A stretch of DNA of 9,923 bases, taken from contig JALWKG010000359.1 of NCBI GenBank assembly GCA_027081565.1, positions 1 through 9,923 on the forward strand. Direction: 5' to 3'. This stretch comes from Helicobacteraceae bacterium. Lineage in GTDB: Bacteria; Campylobacterota; Campylobacteria; Campylobacterales; Sulfurimonadaceae. The position numbers were made by a program, and so were the translations under genes. Shown here piece by piece: positions 5,758 through 9,923 of this stretch. Under the pieces are notes generated by a model. That model was not told the origin of the DNA and searched no databases. It worked only from the letters and a program-made list of their open reading frames with translations. Position 1 is the stretch's first letter. Each line of letters opens with the position of its first letter.

Positions 5758-5768
5758 CAAAGGGTAAC

Positions 5769-7505
5769 TTAGGAAAGAAAGCCCATAGACTTCCCTTCAC
5801 TATCGAAGTTTCCTTTTTTCTCCTTCTCGATCTCCTGCTCAAAAATAGCCATAGTAAAGAGAGGCTCTTCTTGCGTAGCCACCGCGTAAGCACAGTTTTT
5901 GACAATAAGGTTGATCTGACCGCCACTCAAGTCATACTTCGTTAACGCTTCAATATTAAAATCATCTGCATAAGGTGCATTTTCAGGCAACATCATCTTC
6001 CATAAACGTTGACGCTGTGCTTTGTTAGGACGTTTAAACTCTATTTTGTAGTTAAAACGGCGAGAAAATGCAGCATCAATATTTTCTAGTAAATTGGTCG
6101 TTGCGATCAAGATACCCTCAAACTGCTCGATCTGTTCAAGAAAAATATTTTGCATCTGGTTGTGCATCTGCTCCGCACCACCACCAGGCCCGCTGGAACG
6201 AGAGCTTAAAAACTGGTCTGCTTCATTAAGCAGTAAAATAGGTTCTGTCTTAGTCTTAGAACTCAGTTCTTTAAACGTGTCAAAGATCTTACGTACATTT
6301 TTTTCACTCTCTCCCACATACATCGAAAGTATTTTAGAACAGTCAAAAGCAAGTACCTGACGCTTAAGAGACTTCGCTAGAGAGTAAGAGGTCATCGTCT
6401 TACCCGTACCAGGAGGACCATAAAAGATGATCCGTGCATCCAAGGCACCTTTTTTCTTTTTAATACCCCACTCAACCAAACGTGCCATGACCTCTTTATC
6501 CATCTGACGCATCAGGTTTTGCAAGGTCTCCTCTGTTTTTGGGTTTAAAACAACATCTGTAAGATCATGGTCTGGATCTATAAGTTCGAAGATGTCTTGA
6601 TCTTTAATGGCCATATCCATTTTAAGTTTATGGACTTTTTTCTTTTTTTGAGGGTGCATAATAGACTGCACCACCTCATCTACAAGATAGAAAGCACGAG
6701 AGATCCCGCCAAATGGGTTAAGCATCTCCTCATAATCAATGATCTCTCCTGTCAACAGGGTAGAACCATCTTCTAACAATGAACGGTTTTTAATACGGTC
6801 ATACTCATCTAAAGAGATAAGATCTATCAATGCATTCATCTCACGAAGAGAAGCATCTCCTGCATTGTACTCCTCTTTAAGCAGTGCAAGAAAGATCACT
6901 TGCTCTTTGGCATCCAACTTCTTCTGTTTAAAAAATTTCTCCAAAACTACATCTTTGGTCGTAACAGCAACACGTTCTTCTATGCGTTTTTCCAGCAACT
7001 CCAACTTGGAGCGAATACGGTTGATGCCTAAAGAGTGTTCATGAACATTTTGACGAATGGTACTCATCTTTTGGTAGAGTTCTATACGGAAAAATTGATC
7101 TTGCAAGTACTCAAGATGATCTTCATAGGGTTTGATGTCTGGAAGTTCTAGCTCGAAAGCGCCCTCTTGCAACAGACGTAAAAAAGATGTGGTCAAAGCT
7201 ACTGCCGTGTTTAAAAGTTCCAGTTCTGTGATATCGTTGATCTTGAGTGGCGTAAAGCTGTGCTGTATGACCCAACCCAACTCTAGCAGCGACTTTATCA
7301 GTCCAAGATGTTGAATGTAGGTGTAATCTTTTTCACCAAAAAGGGTCTGCAAGATATCGACCACCAACATGTCTTCATTACCCGCGATGTACTTTTGAGA
7401 CAACAGTTGTAACACCTTTGCCTCATCCTCAGTACATTTAAGTTGGGTATAGACCTCTGACTTGGTCACATCTTTCGCTTCTAAAAAATTGATTAAATAT
7501 TTCAA
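5769..7505 (-). CDS. AAA+ ATPase with unrecognised N-terminal half
   Basis: This is a 578-residue cytosolic protein. The C-terminal part (about 320-560) is a classical AAA+ module: Walker A GPPGTGKT at 363-370, Walker B-like ILLLNEAD at 423-430, sensor 1 ATTN at 468-471, paired arginines R482-R483 in FSRRF as arginine-finger candidates, and SGGQ at 527-530 in the sensor 2 region. A glycine-rich loop (SSGPGGGAE, 437-445) precedes helix QMHNQMQNIFLEQIEQFEG. This set fits the FtsH/Cdc48-like clade, which remodels or unfolds protein partners. The N-terminal 300 residues are helical in character, with a charged possible coiled coil near 145-180. No protease motif or membrane segment is seen. Walker B has Asn427 where Asp is usual. 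The start codon is TTG at 7505, supported by AGAGG five bases upstream and by the lack of another start before Met47. The gene stands alone and its substrate is unknown. Confidence 0.92.
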   Translation of the reverse strand: MKYLINFLEAKDVTKSEVYTQLKCTEDEAKVLQLLSQKYIAGNEDMLVVDILQTLFGEKDYTYIQHLGLIKSLLELGWVIQHSFTPLKINDITELELLNTAVALTTSFLRLLQEGAFELELPDIKPYEDHLEYLQDQFFRIELYQKMSTIRQNVHEHSLGINRIRSKLELLEKRIEERVAVTTKDVVLEKFFKQKKLDAKEQVIFLALLKEEYNAGDASLREMNALIDLISLDEYDRIKNRSLLEDGSTLLTGEIIDYEEMLNPFGGISRAFYLVDEVVQSIMHPQKKKKVHKLKMDMAIKDQDIFELIDPDHDLTDVVLNPKTEETLQNLMRQMDKEVMARLVEWGIKKKKGALDARIIFYGPPGTGKTMTSYSLAKSLKRQVLAFDCSKILSMYVGESEKNVRKIFDTFKELSSKTKTEPILLLNEADQFLSSRSSGPGGGAEQMHNQMQNIFLEQIEQFEGILIATTNLLENIDAAFSRRFNYKIEFKRPNKAQRQRLWKMMLPENAPYADDFNIEALTKYDLSGGQINLIVKNCAYAVATQEEPLFTMAIFEQEIEKEKKGNFDSEGKSMGFLS

Positions 7506-7582
7506 ATATACCTCTATATGTTTTGTAAATGTATATTAGTCTATTTTATGTGAGGAGTTGGTTAGGTTTTCTAACTTAAAAG

Positions 7583-7606
7583 AAAAAAGAGTAGACGAGA
7601 CTCTTT
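7583..7606 (-). terminator. Candidate intrinsic terminator of the acyl-CoA ligase gene
   Basis: On the minus strand, 10 bases after the stop of the ligase gene, AAAGAGT (7606-7600) pairs perfectly with ACTCTTT (7592-7586) around a seven-base loop, and the stem runs into further T residues (T-rich to about 7577). The stem is short and not GC-rich, so strength is uncertain. A second small stem (GTTAG 7561-7565 with CTAAC 7571-7575) lies just beyond. If it works, the ATPase gene has its own promoter between 7506 and 7580. Confidence 0.5.
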
Positions 7607-7615
7607 CAAATAGAC

Positions 7616-9175
7616 TTATGCGTCCAAATGCATCTCTTTTATTTTACGTTTAAGTACTTTACCCGTAGCCGTTTTAGGCAGTTCATCCACAATGACTACA
7701 TTTTTAGGCACTTTGAAGTTTGCCAAAACAGCTTTAAGATCCTTTTTGATCTTGTTTGGTGTCACTTCAGTTTGGTCTGCCTCCTCATCAAGTTCCACAT
7801 AAGCTACCGGTACCTCTCCACTGTGAGGATCCTTGATCCCAATAACAGCGCCTTGTTTAATATACGCCAACTTCATCAACTCCTCTTCGATCTGGCGGGG
7901 GTAGATGTTGATCCCTTTAGAGATAATAAGGTCTTTCATACGGTCTACAATGTAAATGTAACCATCACTGTCCATCTTACCCAGGTCCCCGGTACGCAAC
8001 CACCCGTTGATAATAGTCTCTTCAGTCGACTCGGGTCTGTTCAAATAGCCCATCATGACATTGTCACCCTTGACGATCAACTCACCAACCTGGCCTAAAG
8101 GGACTTCAACCATCTCATCATCAACGATCTTCACTTCACAACCTCTCAAGGCAGGTCCAATAGACATCGGTTTTTGTATGTCCATAGGATTGACAGAGAC
8201 GACAGGAGAACACTCACTCAGTCCATAACCCTCAAGCATTGTCGCACGGCTAAACTTCTCGTTGAACTTGTTCAAGGTCTCTTCACTCAGAGCAGATGCC
8301 CCGGAGATAAAGACTCTGATCTTGTTAAACCACATAAAGTACCAAGGCAGTTTCGCTTTTATGAGGGCGTTGTAAACATCAGGAACCCCTAAAAAGACAG
8401 TGACACGTTTTAGCAAGGTCTGCTTGATGATGTTACTAAAGGGCAAGAGTTTTGGAATGATGACAAAAGAGCTTTTGTTGTAAAAAGGGATCATTAACAT
8501 CACGGTAAAGGTAAAGGCATGGAACATTGGTAAGTAGACTATAAAGCGGTCTTTAGAGGTGACATTAAAACGCTCTGAACCTGTGATTATGTTGTGAAAA
8601 AGGTTTCTGTAACTCATCATCGCGCCCTTAGGATTACCCGTAGTCCCAGAAGTGTAAAATATAATGGCCATGTCATCTAGTTTAGAAAGTGCCTTACGTT
8701 CTTCACCATGCTGATGTGTCTCCAACACCTCGTCAAACACAATGTTATGACTGTTTAAAACAGGTGCCTCATCGAGCCATACCACCTTATCTACCAACGT
8801 GTTCTCTCTAAGTTTACCTACCTCTTTCATATACTGTTTCGAGGTAATAAGAAGTTTCACTTCAGCATCATTTAAAATATACTCATACTCATTAGCTTTT
8901 AACATGTTGTTTATAGGAACAACCACCGCACCGATCTTAGTAATGGCATAAACACTGACTACAAATGCTTCAGAGTTCGGTGCTATCATACCTACACGAT
9001 CACCAACACTAACATCCGCTATCTCTAAAAACCGCGCAAAAGCATCTACCTTTTGTAAAAATGCTTTATAACTCACTTTTTCATCATCTATAAATATAAC
9101 CGTTTTGTTAGGCTTAGAGCGTGCTGCCGTCTCAAGCATGTCATAAAAATTTTGATAAGGGTAGTTAATAGACAT
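7616..9175 (-). CDS. fadD: AMP-forming acyl-CoA ligase (long-chain fatty acid-CoA ligase type)
   Basis: This 519-residue member of the adenylate-forming superfamily activates a carboxylic acid with ATP to an acyl-AMP and then to an acyl-CoA. Core motifs appear in order: the phosphate-binding loop YTSGTTGNPKG at 174-184, PMFHAF near 216-221, the GYGLSE motif at 316-321, WLRTGD at 392-397, the hinge region with DRMKDLIISKGINIYP at 411-426, and the C-terminal catalytic lysine, most likely Lys506 in TATGK. Length is typical for a short FadD. The ATG at 9175 has AAGGA about seven bases upstream. The exact chain length cannot be read from the sequence, but the neighbouring FadL-type transporter favours a long-chain fatty acid or other hydrophobic acid. 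Medium-chain or aromatic acids remain possible, so the symbol is provisional. Confidence 0.88.
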   Translation of the reverse strand: MSINYPYQNFYDMLETAARSKPNKTVIFIDDEKVSYKAFLQKVDAFARFLEIADVSVGDRVGMIAPNSEAFVVSVYAITKIGAVVVPINNMLKANEYEYILNDAEVKLLITSKQYMKEVGKLRENTLVDKVVWLDEAPVLNSHNIVFDEVLETHQHGEERKALSKLDDMAIIFYTSGTTGNPKGAMMSYRNLFHNIITGSERFNVTSKDRFIVYLPMFHAFTFTVMLMIPFYNKSSFVIIPKLLPFSNIIKQTLLKRVTVFLGVPDVYNALIKAKLPWYFMWFNKIRVFISGASALSEETLNKFNEKFSRATMLEGYGLSECSPVVSVNPMDIQKPMSIGPALRGCEVKIVDDEMVEVPLGQVGELIVKGDNVMMGYLNRPESTEETIINGWLRTGDLGKMDSDGYIYIVDRMKDLIISKGINIYPRQIEEELMKLAYIKQGAVIGIKDPHSGEVPVAYVELDEEADQTEVTPNKIKKDLKAVLANFKVPKNVVIVDELPKTATGKVLKRKIKEMHLDA

Positions 9176-9201
9176 CGTACTTCCTTGTTTTATAAGTGAT
9201 T

Positions 9202-9230
9202 ATTGTAGTTAAAAAAGAGGTGGAAGTAAA
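9202..9230 (-). promoter_or_regulatory. Candidate sigma-70 promoter for the acyl-CoA ligase gene
   Basis: On the minus strand TTTACT (9230-9225, four of six to TTGACA) and TACAAT (9207-9202, five of six to TATAAT) are separated by exactly 17 bases. Transcription would start near 9195, giving a leader of about 20 bases that still contains the AAGGA ribosome site. The position and spacing are good, so this gene may be transcribed separately from the transporter gene 184 bases upstream. Confidence 0.45.
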
Positions 9231-9359
9231 GGGCATTTTGATTATTAGTTCCTCTCTAGTGCTGAGAAGGGCTAGAGTTTTGAAAGATGGACCAAATCCG
9301 ATAATAGTTTTGTTAGACCCTCCCCCTTCCAAAAAAAGAGGGCAGCTTAGAAATTATTT

Positions 9360-9923
9360 TTAGAACTTGTAACCTAGACCAAAACTTGCAAGCACGGCAC
9401 TCGAACCAGAGAATGTACCGTTGATTCCCTTAGTATTGTTGTCCGATACTTCAATTGTTCTGTCAGATTTTGCATCATACAGCACCGCGGCACCTATATC
9501 TACTTTCTCATTTACAGCCCAACGTACGCCAACAGAGGCAATAACAGCGTCACTATCCGAAAGTTCAAAGCCAAGTGTTTCAACAGGGACTGGAGTCTCA
9601 TCATATGCCACACCTACCATAATATCCAATGTCTCACCAACACCTTGAGTCAGACCCAAACGGACAGTATTAGTGTCTACCCAATTTTTGGCATCTGGCA
9701 TTCCTGGGAGTACTCCTGCAGCAGGAATTTGAATATTGATCTCTTCATATGAAGACCAGAATGTCCTCTCATATGTTAATTCAATATTTGTACTTTCTGT
9801 CACATCGACATCAGTGGCAAGAGTTAGTGTTCCGGGCAATGGTACTGACACACTTGCCGGTGTTGTCACTTGGCCATACTGCGGATGTATAAAAGTATTT
9901 CCACCTTCTTCAGTCAACTCAAC
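9360..9923 (-). CDS. FadL/TodX-type outer-membrane transporter, C-terminal part (partial)
   Basis: The frame is open from the window edge, so the N-terminus is missing: the visible 187 residues are about the last two fifths of a normal FadL protein (about 400-450 residues). Features of the family are TYERTFWSSYEEI near residues 50-62 of the visible part, NWVDTNTVRLGLTQGV, FELSDSDAVIASVGVRW, VDIGAAVLYD, and the terminal GLGYKF, an aromatic C-terminal residue as in outer-membrane beta-barrels. Alternating hydrophobic and polar residues fit membrane strands. Such proteins carry long-chain fatty acids or hydrophobic compounds such as hydrocarbons across the outer membrane. The acyl-CoA ligase gene 184 bases downstream, on the same strand, supports an uptake-and-activation pair. 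A TTG near 9917 is an internal codon, not a start. Confidence 0.82.
   Translation of the reverse strand, partial: VELTEEGGNTFIHPQYGQVTTPASVSVPLPGTLTLATDVDVTESTNIELTYERTFWSSYEEINIQIPAAGVLPGMPDAKNWVDTNTVRLGLTQGVGETLDIMVGVAYDETPVPVETLGFELSDSDAVIASVGVRWAVNEKVDIGAAVLYDAKSDRTIEVSDNNTKGINGTFSGSSAVLASFGLGYKF

Larger units (their letters stand above)
4865..5768. other. Gene-free, hairpin-rich region upstream of the nuo operon
   Basis: About 900 bases separate the start of nuoA from the stop of the AAA+ ATPase gene, and no convincing gene is seen. The half next to nuoA (4865 to about 5200) is very AT-rich and is the expected site of the nuo promoter and leader. The other half (about 5200-5768) contains many stem-loop-capable segments, a GC-richer patch around 5520-5590 and two tandem palindromic repeats. 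The longest open frames are two plus-strand frames of 52 and 54 codons, described separately. The density of hairpins is far above that of the other gaps in this window and suggests dispersed repeat elements or a structured RNA. Confidence 0.7.

Noticed and set aside
4865..5768. CRISPR array, tRNA or rRNA in the gene-free region
   Set aside because: The repeats are not regularly spaced with unique spacers, no cloverleaf with a T-loop sequence was found, and no rRNA-like stretch was recognised.
7628..8098. Plus-strand open frame of 156 codons opposite the acyl-CoA ligase gene
   Set aside because: It lies entirely antisense to a gene with all its family motifs. The product is low in recognisable features and has no ribosome site, so it is a shadow frame.
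9248..9290. CTCTAG...CTAGAG six-base inverted repeat between the transporter and the ligase genes
   Set aside because: It is too short, with a 12-base loop, to separate from chance, and it has no link to the candidate promoter.
9318..9342. CCCTC/GAGGG hairpin after the FadL-type gene as a terminator
   Set aside because: The stem is only five base pairs with a 15-base loop, and on the minus strand the T-run lies inside the loop rather than after the stem, so it does not fit an intrinsic terminator.

Overview
The window looks like part of a chromosome from a Campylobacterota (epsilonproteobacterial) species, probably a marine Sulfurovum- or Sulfurimonas-like organism. The main reason is the respiratory complex I operon, read leftward on the minus strand as nuoA-nuoB-nuoC-nuoD. 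It is followed by a 74-codon protein of the HP1264/Cj1575 type in the nuoE position and by an unusual flavoprotein in the nuoF position, instead of standard NuoE and NuoF. Separate nuoC and nuoD genes, an AT-rich composition and AT-rich gene borders fit this assignment. The genus is inference. All convincing genes are on the minus strand.

Layout from the right edge, in reading direction. (1) 9360-9923: C-terminal part of a FadL/TodX-type outer-membrane transporter, cut by the window edge. (2) 7616-9175: an acyl-CoA ligase (FadD type) with its own candidate promoter and a terminator hairpin. Together these could form an uptake-and-activation pair for fatty acids or related hydrophobic compounds. 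(3) 5769-7505: a 578-residue AAA+ ATPase with an unrecognised N-terminal half, a TTG start and an altered Walker B motif. (4) 4865-5768: about 900 bases with no convincing gene, rich in hairpins and short repeats, which must also hold the nuo promoter. (5) 4864 to 1: the nuo genes, tightly packed with overlaps or gaps of at most 12 bases, running off the left edge.

The nuo genes encode the quinone-facing arm of complex I (NuoB, C, D), one membrane subunit (NuoA) and an unusual electron-input end. In the nuoF position, a protein joins the C-terminal iron-sulfur domain of NuoF to a glutamate-synthase-small-subunit-like module (Fer4_20 iron-sulfur domain, FAD domain, NAD(P)H domain). The usual NuoF FMN/NADH fold is not seen. 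This suggests that electrons enter this complex through an FAD-based pyridine-nucleotide module or another donor. It is the most interesting protein-level observation here.

The gene-free stretch is the most interesting DNA-level observation. It holds eight stem-loop-capable segments within about 540 bases, including a 74-base hairpin, a 16-base perfect palindrome and two tandem palindromic repeats whose stems differ mainly by compensating or wobble-preserving changes. Two small plus-strand open frames overlap by GTGA in its middle. It may be a nest of dispersed repeats, a structured RNA, or both.
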